DNA of 64,000 nucleotides from Anadara kagoshimensis (Eukaryota; Mollusca; Bivalvia; Arcoida; Arcidae). Below are positions 11,931 to 23,457 of this stretch, piece after piece; positions within the stretch are counted from its first letter, which is position 1, and every line of letters starts with the position of its first letter. The notes beneath the pieces are model-generated. The model made no database searches. It had not been told where the DNA came from and was given only the letters and a program-made list of their open reading frames with translations. Where the stretch lies: the NCBI GenBank assembly GCA_021292105.1, contig CM037874.1, positions 34,460,185 through 34,524,184 of the forward strand, given 5' to 3'. The translations under genes were made by a program, and so were the position numbers.

Positions 11931-12189
11931 GACAAAATAAGTAATTTGGCGTTTTCTAAGTTTTAAGTGATGGTGTTGTATTTTGTACCACCCCCCCCCT
12001 ATTTCACCCCAACCATACAAAGTCATCTGATCACTCTGTATTAATTGAAGCACTACAAACTGTCTATTTTGATTTGTACAAAGGTTACACATTTTTAAGA
12101 CTTTTGATAAAAATACAAATCTCAATGTCGATCCGACGTCATGTAATTTGCAGGAGTTAATTGAATGAATGTTCCACTTATATCAAGGC

Positions 12190-12375
12190 TTCACCAGCTA
12201 TATGCAAAGTGGCAGAAAGTTTTACCCATGGAGTGCAATGGAATGCGCTAGGGTTATTTAACGCGTCACACCTGGTTTTAGGATCTTTTCCAAATTACCC
12301 TAATGGCTTTCATTTTAAACTACCATTTTTAAGTCTTGGTCAGACCCTGCCCGGGTTGCGAACCCACGAACCTTC
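12190..12375 (-). mobile_element. tRNA-type SINE, first family, minus copy
   Basis: Contains 'agctatatgcaaagtggcag', 'ttttaagtcttggtcagacc' and the tRNA-like end 'gggttgcgaacccacga'. Eroded relative to 33310-33672. It explains most of the open frame at 12161-12592. Confidence 0.55.
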
Positions 12376-13454
12376 CTGGAAGTGGAATAATAAACAAACC
12401 ATAACAAATAATAGAACTCAACCCGTCAAAGATGGGGGTGTGACCAAAAAAAAAATCTCTTCGAAGCGGCGACTAATAAATGTACTGGGGACGTGCAATT
12501 CATCTCGGGACTTCCTTGTAGTAGCCTTGTCAGAGGTGAAAATGACTGTTAACATGAACATGAACCGTGATATTCCACATCGTTATGAGTAGCTTAGAAC
12601 TGAAAAATCGACTTGCATTTGACTCTGGCTAAACATGGTTGAAACCGAGGAATAATATGGGTTTGGGGTTTCATTCCTTAAATTACCCGACAGATATACC
12701 TTAAATTACCTGGCAGAGAAACCACAGTGCTTGTCATTAATTAACACTAGCCTAGATATTACCCATTTTGAAAAAAATATATTTTATCATTTTTTAAATT
12801 TTACTACATTTGTGGTAAAATTAATTTGTTACATTTGTGGTAAAAATTTGTTGCTACATTTGTGGTAAAATTTTGCTACATTTGTGACCAACATTTACTA
12901 CATATGTGACAAACCTTACTACATTTGTGGTTCGTTACTACATATGTGACACAATTTTATTACATTTGTGACCGTTACTACATTTGTGGTAGTTACTACA
13001 TATAGGGGTCCCACAAGGCCCCCTGTTTACAGCAGCTGATCCGTTATTGCCGTACTTGCACCCTTCGGAAAACGGGTTTATTTTTTATTGTCAAGAACTG
13101 TAAAGCTCAATAAAAGTTTATGTCTTGAAAGAAGATATATTAACGGTTGTAAATAGCTATTGCAATCATTTCAAATTACCTTTGAAAGTATTGAACACGT
13201 CGTCCGAATCGAAAGTAAGTGTTTGGAAAACACATCCGTGTCGTTGAGACGCTTATGACATTCGCATGAAAAAGCCAAGAATTAAAATAATAGGACGTTT
13301 ATTAACATAAATGATATGTAGAATGAATAAAATTTATCAGTATTACAGAAATTATCCGAATTTTATTGGTTTCTCGTAATGATAGGGGAAAAGTCAACTT
13401 TATTTTAAAAAATGATCCGCTACTGACTGAGATCCGCTACTACCGTAAGCACTG

Positions 13455-13641
13455 TATGTGTATGTCTCCATTGGCTCGGCAAAATTTACAAATAATAACC
13501 GATTTTACGCATCGATATATCCACAATAATAATATATACAATATGTAGATGTATGGTAGTACTTAACACACAAGTTTTTAACAAAAGAAAAAGCATTGTA
13601 TACAAATGTATGTATATATACAAAAGGGTGATAAACTATAT
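13455..13641 (+). repeat. Host repeat E, middle part of unit 2
   Basis: Continues the unit broken at 8362: 'tatgtctccattggctcgg', 'acgcatcgatatatccaca', 'aacacacaagtttttaacaa' and 'caaaagggtgat'. The intact unit at 17830-18210 has the same order without the insertions. Confidence 0.65.
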
Positions 13642-15144
13642 CACCCATTCTCAGTAATAAGGCCCAATTCACTATTTCAAGATGATGAAAAATAAAAGTC
13701 TTACAAGCAATGAACTTCTGGTATTTTCAGAGACTGGACATATCAGAAGATTCAGAAACAACAAAATTATTAACACCAATTGATTATTTTGGTTGTAATT
13801 TCACTTTATTGTTACATACATACCATTTGTATTTAAATGAGTTGATATTTACGTGACCGTAGTTAAAGTTCATCATATTCTTACCAGGTAGTAGTATTTA
13901 TATGTTTATTATGCTTGAACATTAGGTTACATTGTTATTAATTTAAAAATGTGCCTTGAGACCACTTCGGCATATCGAAATGATAATGACGATGTTTGTA
14001 GTCTACAGAAATTAAAGTATTTTTACGCAAAAATACAATAAATTTATTTCTGTATTCTCAAGTTGGTAACAGAAACAAAATTTCAAACAGGTAGTCATTA
14101 ATCAACACTCAAATCAAAATGCAAATATGTCTTGATGAAATTGCTAACCAAAAGAACTGTACAAAACTTATTATCTTCAAGATAATTTTCACTTAAGTAA
14201 ACAGTGTATTCGGTAACGTATGTAGCACCTCTAGATGACTTTGAGTCAATATAAAGACAGCTAAATTATATTATATTACAAATTATTAACTCTTGTTTTC
14301 CATAATAAAATTGTAAAACTTATCAATAGAACACATGATATTGGTATATATGTTCACTTTTCTAGCGAAATGACAAAAACTATTTATCGGTAACGTATGT
14401 AACAGTTTAACCGATAATAAGATTATGTACATGGTATCGTTTACAATGAAGTCTTCAATTTCTTTATTAAGACAACAAGAGATATAAAGCCTTTAAAATT
14501 ATCAATTATCACGATGTAAATGTTCACTTTTCTAGTGACAAAAATAATTAATTAAGTAAGTAACGTATGTAACTGTTTAGTCACGTATGTAACAATTACA
14601 TACTGGGGTTTAAAACTTCTTCACTCAGTGACATGTCCTCCTTTAAAGAAATTCAATAAAATATACCCGAGTTACATTCTAAAAAACAAGGCTAATGGAA
14701 TGAGAAAGTCTTAATTGCTGATTAAAATGTCATATCTTTAAAGGAACCACTGTCTGTATTTTTCTCTCCAGTAGTACTTTTCATATTTAGTTTTTAAACC
14801 TGAAATCTGGACTTATCCTTTATTTCTAACAACTTTTTTCTCCACCCGATTGGTTATACTGTTTCTAAATTCAGGATAGACTGAAAAATCTTACATGCTA
14901 TGTGCCTTTTACAAACATTTACTGTCTATACCAGTCAATTTATTTAAAGTCGATCTCTTTTTCTTCTAATTATCTTTTAATCAATCATGTGACTTAAAAT
15001 GTCTCTCATACCGATCCATGCCAATTTCATAATCCCAAAGCAGAGAACAAACGTTGAAAATTTGCAAATAAAGTTAAACACACGAACTTTCACCAGGAAA
15101 GTGAGAACAAATCAACAATGTCCATTGTATTTTGGTATTAGTAA

Positions 15145-15565
15145 TCAAGCAGTTTGCTTCGTTTTATAAAGTCCACGTGGGTGCCATAGTTGAGGTACAA
15201 GTCCCAATATGAAGCAGAACATGAAGGATCAGTTGTATCTTTTATTTCAATATCCTTAAGATAGATGACATTCACAAAAGCCTTCGAATTTAGAATTATA
15301 AAATCCTATACCAGACATCATGTATCTGTATATATGTGGAGTTAAATGGTTTTGTTACAGTCATCCTTCAAGTTAAAAACGGTTTTACATAAATTCTGCT
15401 GCAATATGAAATAAATCAGCCAGCAATGATGCACAGTTTAGGCCCATTACCGATTATTGTTGGAAAATTATATTGCTAAACATAACATGTATATGGTGTC
15501 TTTCAAAATCACTCATATTTTGTTGTTGATTCTATCACTATACATGTATTTAATATTTGTCAATA
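15145..15565 (-). pseudogene. Penelope-like reverse transcriptase relic
   Basis: Aligns by eye with 54480-55010: 'ataaagtccacgtgggtgcc', 'caagtcccaatatgaagcag', 'atagatgacattcac' and 'cataaattctgctgcaat'. It encodes the fingers/palm to thumb part of the protein on the minus strand but with frameshifts and stops, so no product is expected. It lies inside the 4-kb element. Confidence 0.7.
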
Positions 15566-15929
15566 AGGTGTTACCAAGAAGAACTTTTTCTTGCTGAGCT
15601 TCGCTTGTTGGGTGTCAAGTCAATAATGGATACATCACTTTCTGTTTGCTTTCATAATGTTAACTTCTCATTTGAAAATGTAACTCTTTTATCCTTTCTA
15701 ATATGAAAGTTTTCTATCTGAAATTTCTTTCTCATGATTTATCTTTTAAAATTTTAACGTCTTTAGATACATTACATTAAGCTTCCCTCTTAGCTTCTTG
15801 TCAGAACTTGTATAGTTTTTACCCCTAGTTTAAATAGAAGGTAACCTAAAACTAAGAAGAGTATGACCACTGTTGTTAATGACGTAACAGGGACTGGTTC
15901 CAAAGAGACATAACCACTATCTGAAACAT

Positions 15930-16045
15930 CCTTGGCGGCTATCTGTTCTGGAAGTTCATGTGTTTAACTTAACTTGTCAGTTTCAAAGTTTTCACTTTGC
16001 TTCTGGATTTGTGATTCGGACACATGGAATAGTAGGTTTGTTTTT
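15930..16045 (+). mobile_element. Penelope-like element 3' tail fragment
   Basis: 'acttaacttgtcagtttcaa', 'ttcactttgcttctgga' and 'tgattcggacacatgg' match the reverse-oriented tail of the family. Opposite orientation to the relic at 15145-15565, so a separate insertion. Confidence 0.6.
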
Positions 16046-17668
16046 TTCAGTTTAATTCTTAGTTTCTCTTCAATTTAGAACTCCGATCATATCCCATTTT
16101 CTTTATCTCTGTAATTTGACTGAATTTCAAGACATGATTTATCCATCATGAAACATTAGACAGCAACTGTGTTTGTAATTCAGACCAGTAACGTAGATAC
16201 CAATACTTACGTTACCTGGGGGTCTGCAGATATATGGATGTATATTGACCACCCATTTGACCATTGAAGTTTTGTTTTACGCTGCATTTACACTTTCATA
16301 ATCAGAATTTATGAAATTGCAGGTATTTGATTTGTATGTATAACAAATATTAAAATGAACAATGTTGTATTCAAATCTATGAGAAAATTATCCAAATAAA
16401 TTAGACCAGTGACATCTATCGTTTCAAAATCCAATTTGAAGTTGAAAATTGTTTAATTTCTCTACACGTAACTAAACTAGAAACTTTAAGTGTTTGTTTA
16501 TTGTTGTATCTAATGACAGTTTGCTTAACTATTTCATTGTAATTGAAATGAAAGTACTGATACATACGTTACTTGTGTTAATTACATACGTTACCTATAG
16601 TAACGTATATATCATTTTTTGGAAAATGAATTCCAGACTATGGATCAAGGGTAGACATACCATCATGGGTTTGATGGAAATGACAAGGTTTATTATCTAT
16701 ATAGTCAGATGTATTATTTCAAATTGAAATTTTTGAATGGATTCTTGCCATCCAAAGAGGTCACCTTCGACTGTTTCACTTTTGCTTAAGAATTTTATTT
16801 TAACAACAATCGATGTGGTTAAAACTTCACATGCACACTTCTATAATTTAAATCTAGAACTATACAAATTATAGTGGTCACTTGACGTGATTTAGGTGTA
16901 CTTTCAAATGATGTTATCACGTATGTATCGGTAACGTATGTATTTTTTTCAACTGTTACAATATGTGGTTTAAATAATAGGAACTTGTGCGGAATAAAGA
17001 TGATATATTTTAAATATTATATCAAAGTACTTCGTTTGACAATATATTAATTTTGACTTGGATAAAATATTTAACCATATGAATGACGTAACGTAAGTAT
17101 TGATGAAATAAAACCTTCCATTCAATTTTGTGCCATGCTTGTTCAGGCCCAATAGCGACTGTTGAGTTGAAAATTTTATTGTTCCGTTAAGTATGCGTAA
17201 GATAAGCTTCAATTTGCCCACGTCAGTGGTAAGTATGACATTAATATATGATAACCATAGAGACAGTTTTATATGTGGTAACGTTTGTATCCGACAGCTG
17301 GTAACACATCTTTATTTGGCACCAGATTTTACCAGTAGCTTGCATTGTCATCAGAAACCAGTTTTAGATATGACAACAATGCAGCATTAACAAAAGCAAT
17401 TCTTTAAATTTTTGTTACTTTCTAAATATTGAAGATCTGGCGATTTAAAACATAAAAACCTTACCCGGTAACAGTAACGTTTGTATCATTTTGAAGGTTT
17501 ATGAGATTGGAAAATAATCAAATACATGGATTAACTAGAAAACTGTGATTGATAATTGTAGATATAATGTGTAGTTTCTGTTGGTACATTTATTCTTTGG
17601 TCTTTTCCAAAGCCAATTCATTATACTGTAATATAACACTATTTGGGCCTTATTACTGAGAATGGGTG

Positions 17669-18210
17669 ATATATGATATAAGGTTAATGCATGTTAGCCC
17701 CATATACACAAATACAATTCTCACCTGACAAAATTATTATTACCCACAGACTGAAGATCTTAGTGTCGGTAGGGCCATATATATAGGGCGAGTATGCCAG
17801 ACCAAATATATTAGAACTCGTTTTGAGTTTCCCTTTTTTTGGTACCACAAGAAGCAATGTTAGCAATATATTGATCATATTGTGAAAATCTGTATGTCTC
17901 CATTAAATTGGCTCAATATAATATGCAATATAATATTATACATATAATGGACTATTTTTACGCATCGATATATTCACAATTATAATATATACAAAGTGTG
18001 TATGTATGTTATACTCAACACACAAGTTTTTAACAAAAGGTAAAGTATTGATTAACTGACATATATACAAAAAGGGTGATCCACTATTATATTAATATAT
18101 ATATATAATTCTCACCTGACAAAATTATTATTAGCCACAGCCTGAAGATCTTGATGCCGGTAGAGCTGCATAGGGCGTGCATCGTCCCCTCATTCTATCA
18201 CCAAATACCC
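17669..18210 (+). repeat. Host repeat E: end of unit 2 and unit 3
   Basis: 'attctcacctgacaaaatta' plus 'gaagatctt' occur twice (about 17715-17760 and 18110-18150). Unit 3, from about 17815, is uninterrupted and serves as the empty-site reference for the two insertions in unit 2. Confidence 0.65.
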
Positions 18211-18705
18211 TTTTTAACACTTATATACAAACGCAATCACCCATATCATGTTCTTTTCACGATTTTCTTTAAATAAATATAATTTATATTTCATGACCAC
18301 GTTTTGAATATTTATATTTAAAGTACCCCAGTAAGTAGTCATTGTGGTAGTATATATAGGCAAAGTACGTTGACCTTTTGTTTATAAATATTTACCATAG
18401 ACCAGTATATAAATGGCACACAAGTAAAAATGAGAGCATTTTATGAAGAAACACATGTATTGCGTATGCATTAATGCGAATCTTAAAACTATTCATAAAT
18501 TGGGTAGATTCTTCTAGATAGGAATACTAGTATTTGTGTAAAAGGTTAAACGGACAGGTCTATGTTGTTTGCATACATGTACAGCCATCAATAAAAATAT
18601 GTCCTCTTTAAAGTCGATGGAATTTTCAATATAAATTGTAAAAATGTCAACATTACGACAAGGTATAAATAAAATAAGTCACTAAACTTTTAATTTTGAT
18701 ATGTA

Positions 18706-18994
18706 CGGTGGCTTAATGAGGCCATGCAGACAAAAATTTCCACGTGCGCTTGTAGAACTATTACTTGCGCACGTGGAAGTCTTTACGTACATACGTGGAA
18801 CTTTAACGAGCGCAGGTGAAGTTATTTCGTGCGCACGTGGAACTTCTAGAAGTTTCATGTGCGCACGTAAAGGTTTCACGTGTGCACGTAAAGACTGTCA
18901 CACATGCACGTAAAAGTTCAACATGCGTGCGTAATAATTCTACGTGCGCACGTGGAAAATGTTTGTTCTGCATTGCCTCATTCGTGAGCCACCG
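18706..18994. mobile_element. Palindromic element made of GCGCACGTGGAA units, 289 bp
   Basis: Both ends read CGGTGGCT followed within a few bases by AATGAGGC, ATGCAG and CCACGTGCGC when the right end is reversed. The interior is about eight imperfect units of ~26 bp centred on 'gtgcgcacgt'. Overlapping frames on both strands are products of the repeat. No clear target duplication. Confidence 0.7.
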
Positions 18995-20099
18995 GATAAA
19001 TGTCATTCAGTTCAAATGGTAACTCGTAATAACTGGAATTTTCTGTCTTTTTTTCTCGATATATGGACGTGCTAACCAGCTATTTTTTTTAAACATTTCC
19101 ATCTTCATGCATCTCATTCAAAAGACACCATATGATAAATTTTATAATTACGCTCAGTCGTAAACGACTTACCAGACACAATTAAAATCTTTAAATTATC
19201 ATCGTACGTATGTATATTTATCATACAAAAATGTTAGGAAAGCATGAAGTATTCCCCTTCTTAATTATAACGAAATTCATCAATGGCATTGAAATTGTTT
19301 TACAATGTGGGAGGTGCATTCAAACTTTTTATATTTCTCTGCTCTATAGCTAAGGTGCGTAAACTTTAATCAAAAACTATTTCGAAGAACACGGTTATTT
19401 TATGTTGAAGAAACCCGGGTATTCTTTCTAGTGTGCGAATAAAAGCGATTGAAATAAAACTGATACATATAATTCGAAAAATTTGAAAATTATATATACA
19501 TGTATATTACATTTTATGAAACGTTGACTTGTCATATTAATTCAACAGGTATTAAATCATGTTTTTTAGTCATGGAAAAATTGTTGCACATATTATAAAA
19601 AAAATCACAATGCACTGATTTAATAATCCTCGGTACTTGAAATTATCGATTAAATTGACAAATGCATCAATATGCAATTATGTGACTTGAAAAGGTGATA
19701 TTTACGTTTGTCACAGCTGCTGTCCTCATAATTGAAAAATCCGGAACGAACAATACGTTTATATGACCGATGATAATTTCACCAGATTGGAGTTAAGGTT
19801 ATATCCATGTAGTAAAATTGTTAGGAATGTTATTGATAGTTTTCTCAAATAAAGGATAATGTCGGCGGTCCTTTTTAGGAAGGAATCGATCGTGTTTTTA
19901 TATTGTTCTTTTGAATAGGATCGATATTTGTCGATAACTTGATGTACAAACGCCATTGCCATTGGCGAAACAACAGCTGGGATGATATCTGTACCTACAA
20001 TACAGAGAAAATGAATCGATCTGTCCCGTAAGCATTAAAATCAAGGGGGTAATCGAGGGGGATTATTTTTTTTTAAATTGTTTAATAAAAATGTAACAG

Positions 20100-20100
<1 letters not shown>
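18995..20100. other. No gene confirmed
   Basis: AT-rich sequence. A minus-strand open stretch at 19747-19995 follows a good acceptor (ttttctctgtattgtag) and ends in TAA, but matches no family I know and has no partner exon; see the rejected list. Confidence 0.35.

Positions 20101-20145
<45 letters not shown>
20101..20145. repeat. (AAT)n microsatellite
   Basis: About 14 AAT units. Confidence 0.9.
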
Positions 20146-20429
20146 CACAGCAACAACAACGATAATAAGAAGTAATTTTCTTAAAGTTTCACACATTAAT
20201 AAAAATATAAAGTGTATTTGAATACATATATAAAACAAATGTTTCACAATAGAATTAAAGTGCATTACAATTTAAGCCAAAATTGGCTAATGAGACGCTG
20301 CTATTAATAAAACTAAAAATATATATGTCCCTACATGTATAGGTAAACGACACTGGCCTGAATTGTAAAGTTTGCAAAGTCACAATCAAATATTTTTTAT
20401 ATGGCATTGTTTGAATTACACACCACTCG

Positions 20430-20985
20430 ATCGCGAGCAGTCGGCTCGTTTCTAATGTGGGAGGTCGCAGGTTCGAACCACGACTGGAGCCTGACCAAGA
20501 CTTGAAAATAAAAAAAAAGAGGGCTGTTCTTTCGCTAAGCATTCAGCATTAAGAAATGGAAATGGGGTCATTCGAAAGATCGATTGATTGAATTGGGTTT
20601 TACATCCCAATTAAGAATATTTCGCTCACACCGAGATGTCACTAGCTATAGGTAAAGTGACAGAAATGTTCATCTTTTAACTGCATTATTTTCAAGGTCT
20701 CTTTCGAAGGACCCCGTGACCTTAATTTCTAAATCCCGAGTGCTTGGCGAAAGAACAGTTACTACCTATTTTAAGTCTTGATCAAACCCGGCCGGGGTTC
20801 GAGATTTTAAAAATCGATGTCATTCGTCAATGTAGGCGTCGCACGTAATTAAAGAACCCTCCATGCACAATGCACTGCAAAGGTAAAAATTGTCACTTCA
20901 CCTAAAGATGGTGATGTCTCGATATAAGTGAATTATTTTTGTTTGGGACGTAAAACTGCATTCAATCAATCAATCAATCAATCAA
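20430..20985. mobile_element. Cluster of first-family SINEs in opposing orientations
   Basis: 20430-20560 is a plus copy beginning with a tRNA-like head (B box 'ggttcgaaccacgac'). 20583-20810 is a minus copy ending in 'gccggggttcgag'. 20815-20985 is a plus 3' body ending in '(aatc)n'. Together they make a loose inverted repeat. Confidence 0.6.
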
Positions 20986-21468
20986 AGTATATCTTATTAG
21001 CTACAATATTTCCATGTAATAAGTGGCTATACAATTTCTGACATCAGAACCGACCTGATATCGAGACTCATGCCATGAACCTAGTGAGTGGTGCTTTATT
21101 CAAACAATACCATATGAAAACGTTCACTTCCATTTATTTGATTGTGATTTTGTAAAATTTACAACTTTAGATCTTCTATGGTTCATGGAGAGGGGGGGGT
21201 CCAATCGTTGACCCGTAGCCAATAAATAGCATCACCGCTGTCGTAATAGATACCAAGTGTGTCCCCATATCCACTGAGGGTTATTACAATGCTCTAAATT
21301 TTATTTTCAATAAAAATGGGTTAGACTATGTGAAGACAAAAAATTGTTCCTACGTTTCAGTTGAATAGACAACTGCAAATTTCACACATCTTGCATTGCT
21401 TCTTCCTCGCCCCTTCCCCCCTCTCAACTATTTTTCTCATAGCGTCCCTCTTAACATTGTTTTAAAAC

Positions 21469-21472
<4 letters not shown>

Positions 21473-21508
<36 letters not shown>
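21473..21508. repeat. (GA)n microsatellite
   Basis: About 18 GA units. Confidence 0.9.
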
Positions 21509-21512
<4 letters not shown>

Positions 21513-21824
21513 CGCGATTCTGATTTATATTATTCAGTTAATCCCACATACATGTACATTAACTTTTTTAAAAATTCAATATGCATGTATACCAACAAAA
21601 CCATAGTTAAAGCTTTAATATTGATCTTGGAATTCCCGTGTATTAAAAACATCCCCTTGAGTGGGCCTCTTGAAAAGGTGTGCAAGGATGCAAAATTTGT
21701 TTCATCCCGACAATCTGTTGCCACGTGGCAATATATTTCATAAAATAAAGTTGAGATAACTGATCACAGGACATTTGTGTCATTTGTACAGCTACTGTGA
21801 CTGGAAGATGTGCATCATCTTAAG

Positions 21825-22485
21825 TCTCTTCTTTTGGGACATCCAAAAATATTAACCCTTCAAGATCGAGGGTGCAATAGGCCTTATCAACTTTGCAATA
21901 TGGTAAGAAATTTTTTACTTCGTGTTTTTAATTGAGTTTCAACACTGTTTTAGTATTCTTATTAACGCGAGTCTGAAACTGAATAAATTGTTACTTTCTT
22001 TTCTTCTTTTTGGGACATCCATATGATCCAAAAATTAACCCATTCGAGATCATCGGCTAACTAAATAGACTTCATCAACTTTGCAAAATGATAATATCAT
22101 TTTCACTTAGTTTTTTCCCTCTGAAATTAAGTTTTATACGCTGTTATTATTTTTATTAACTAGAGTTTAAATTTTTTCTTCTTTTGGGATATCCAAAGAT
22201 TAACGCTTCAATATCAAGAGCTAAGTAGACTTTTTTGACTTTGCAAAGTGGTAAGATCATTTTTTGACTTAGTTTTTTAATTAAGTTTTATACACTTGTT
22301 AGTATTCTTATTAACGCGAGTCTAATACTAATACATTTGTTACTTTATTTCTTCTTTTTAAACATCCTAAGATAAACTCCTTAAGATCAAGTGCTAAATG
22401 TTACAAAATGATAATATAATTTCTATTAGTTTTTATGAAGCTGGTGAAGTTTTATGCACTGTTAGTATTCTTAATGAGAGTTCAT
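21825..22485 (+). repeat. Degenerate tandem repeat, four units of about 170-180 bp
   Basis: Units start near 21828, 22003, 22171 and 22351 with 'cttcttttgggacatcca' or variants, followed by 'attaaccc(t)tcaagatc', 'gactttgcaa', a T-rich stretch and 'agtattcttattaacgcgag'. Divergence rises along the array. The length is in the range of satellite monomers; no coding frame is shared. Confidence 0.75.
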
Positions 22486-22489
22486 AGTG

Positions 22490-23220
22490 AAGATGTGATA
22501 TTTATATAAACATTTTCACTCGAAATCATAAAGTTCATATGCACAGGCTCCACAGTTTCACAAAGATTCCATAACTAAGAATTACTTTTAAGTGAAATCT
22601 GGCAAGTTCAATAACGTGATTATTTTCTTAAGTTTTACATAACATAACTGAGTATAACATACATTAAAATTTATTTAAGAATTTAAAGTGTCAATTTCAA
22701 GATCATTTCAGGCTATTGGCATTTGTGTATAATTTTGTTGAAGAATGTTTATTCTTGTAGTTCCAAAAATATTGCCAAAAACTTGCCAAATTTAAGTTAA
22801 GGGATATCTTGGTTAAGAAATTATTGGGTCAAAAGTTTCTCATCATCTTAGTTTAACCTGTTCCTAAATGTTCGAGTCTTAGATCAGTAATATGCACACA
22901 CCTCTATATGTTATAAACATTTCACATCATGCCTAATTATGATGTTTTAACATTTAAACAATTTACATTATTATATGTGTTTTGGTATTCCTAAAATGGT
23001 AAAAACAAATAATAATTTTAAATTTTAACTTCTGGTAGTGAACTTTCATGTATTTCCTCGAAATTCGAGTGATTGGCATATAGCGTGCACTGCACATTAC
23101 CCTGAGCAAACTGCACATGTGAAAATGTATGCATATGGCTGGTGACGTTTCAACATAAGAAACCATGACATCTCTCTCATTATTTTTTTTTTGAAATAAT
23201 AATTGTCACCAGACCAACGG
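22490..23220. other. No gene recognised
   Basis: AT-rich unique-looking sequence, with a short SINE-body remnant near 23085-23165 ('atggctggtgacgtttcaac'). Confidence 0.4.
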
Positions 23221-23232
23221 TTGGAGCATATA

Positions 23233-23250
23233 TCTCTCTCTCTCTCTCTT

Positions 23251-23296
<46 letters not shown>
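23233..23296. repeat. (CT)n then (AC)n compound microsatellite
   Basis: CT run followed by about 22 AC units. Confidence 0.9.
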
Positions 23297-23297
<1 letters not shown>

Positions 23298-23457
23298 AAT
23301 ATCACCTTAATATCATCAATAATATTAGAAGCAACAGTTGTGTTTATTCATGCAATTAAACAGTATAATATTTTATATAACACGGCTAGGTGAGTAAATC
23401 GATGGAGTTATGTTGCTGCAGATTTAAACATAATCCAGAAACCGACTGCCCTACCAC

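Larger units (their letters stand above)
9352..13015. mobile_element. Middle inverted-repeat element, 3.66 kb, motif-array TIRs (AGGCC duplication)
   Basis: Begins TGTGGGACCCCTATATGTAG and ends with the exact reverse complement of that; the first ~100 bp at each end match closely. Both ends continue as arrays of a 15-17-bp motif, CACAAATGTAGTAAC or CACATATGTAGTAAC. Exact 5-bp target duplications AGGCC lie at 9347-9351 and 13016-13020. A second motif array (cgatagaag words) occupies about 9575-9690. No transposase is visible. Ends fit the TGTNR rule of Ginger-type elements; that is only a hint. Confidence 0.8.
8363..13454. mobile_element. Outer inverted-repeat element, 5.1 kb including nested insertions (TA duplication)
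   Basis: Left end CAGTGATTACGGCAGTAGC and right end reading, reversed, CAGTGCTTACGGTAGTAGC, followed on both sides by GGATC words; TA flanks both ends (8361-8362, 13455-13456). 'agtagcggatca' recurs near both ends (for example at 8574-8585 and 13410-13440). Without the nested element the length is about 1.4 kb, with no ORF, so it is non-autonomous. CAGT termini plus TA suggest Tc1/mariner. Confidence 0.7.
13642..17668. mobile_element. Inverted-repeat element, 4.03 kb, internal GTAACGTATGTAAC motifs
   Basis: Termini CACCCATTCTCAGTAATAAG and its reverse complement extend for 26 perfect bp (13642-13667 and 17643-17668). ATAT lies on both sides, so the duplication could be ATAT or, with ends shifted, TA. 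Inside, 'ggtaacgtatgtaac' or close variants appear about a dozen times (14214, 14391, 14560-14600, 16190, 16565-16610, 16920, 17085, 17280, 17470) in both orientations. No transposase ORF is seen; reverse-transcriptase relics sit in the middle. Confidence 0.75.

Noticed and set aside
11726..12125. Phe-rich minus-strand frames
   Set aside because: Produced by the A-rich and poly-C low-complexity tract.
12161..12592. 143-codon plus-strand frame
   Set aside because: The first two-thirds lies antisense in a SINE copy, and there is no protein motif.
18682..19022. Four overlapping frames rich in Cys-Ala-Arg
   Set aside because: Generated by the GCGCACGTGGAA repeat, which is open on both strands.
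19747..19995. Minus-strand open stretch after a good acceptor, encoding a Lys/Leu-rich segment (DIIPAVVSPMAMAFVHQVID, then KYRSYSKEQYKNTID)
   Set aside because: It looks exon-like, but I recognise no family and found no phase-matched partner. It could be a terminal exon of an unseen gene or chance in AT-rich DNA.
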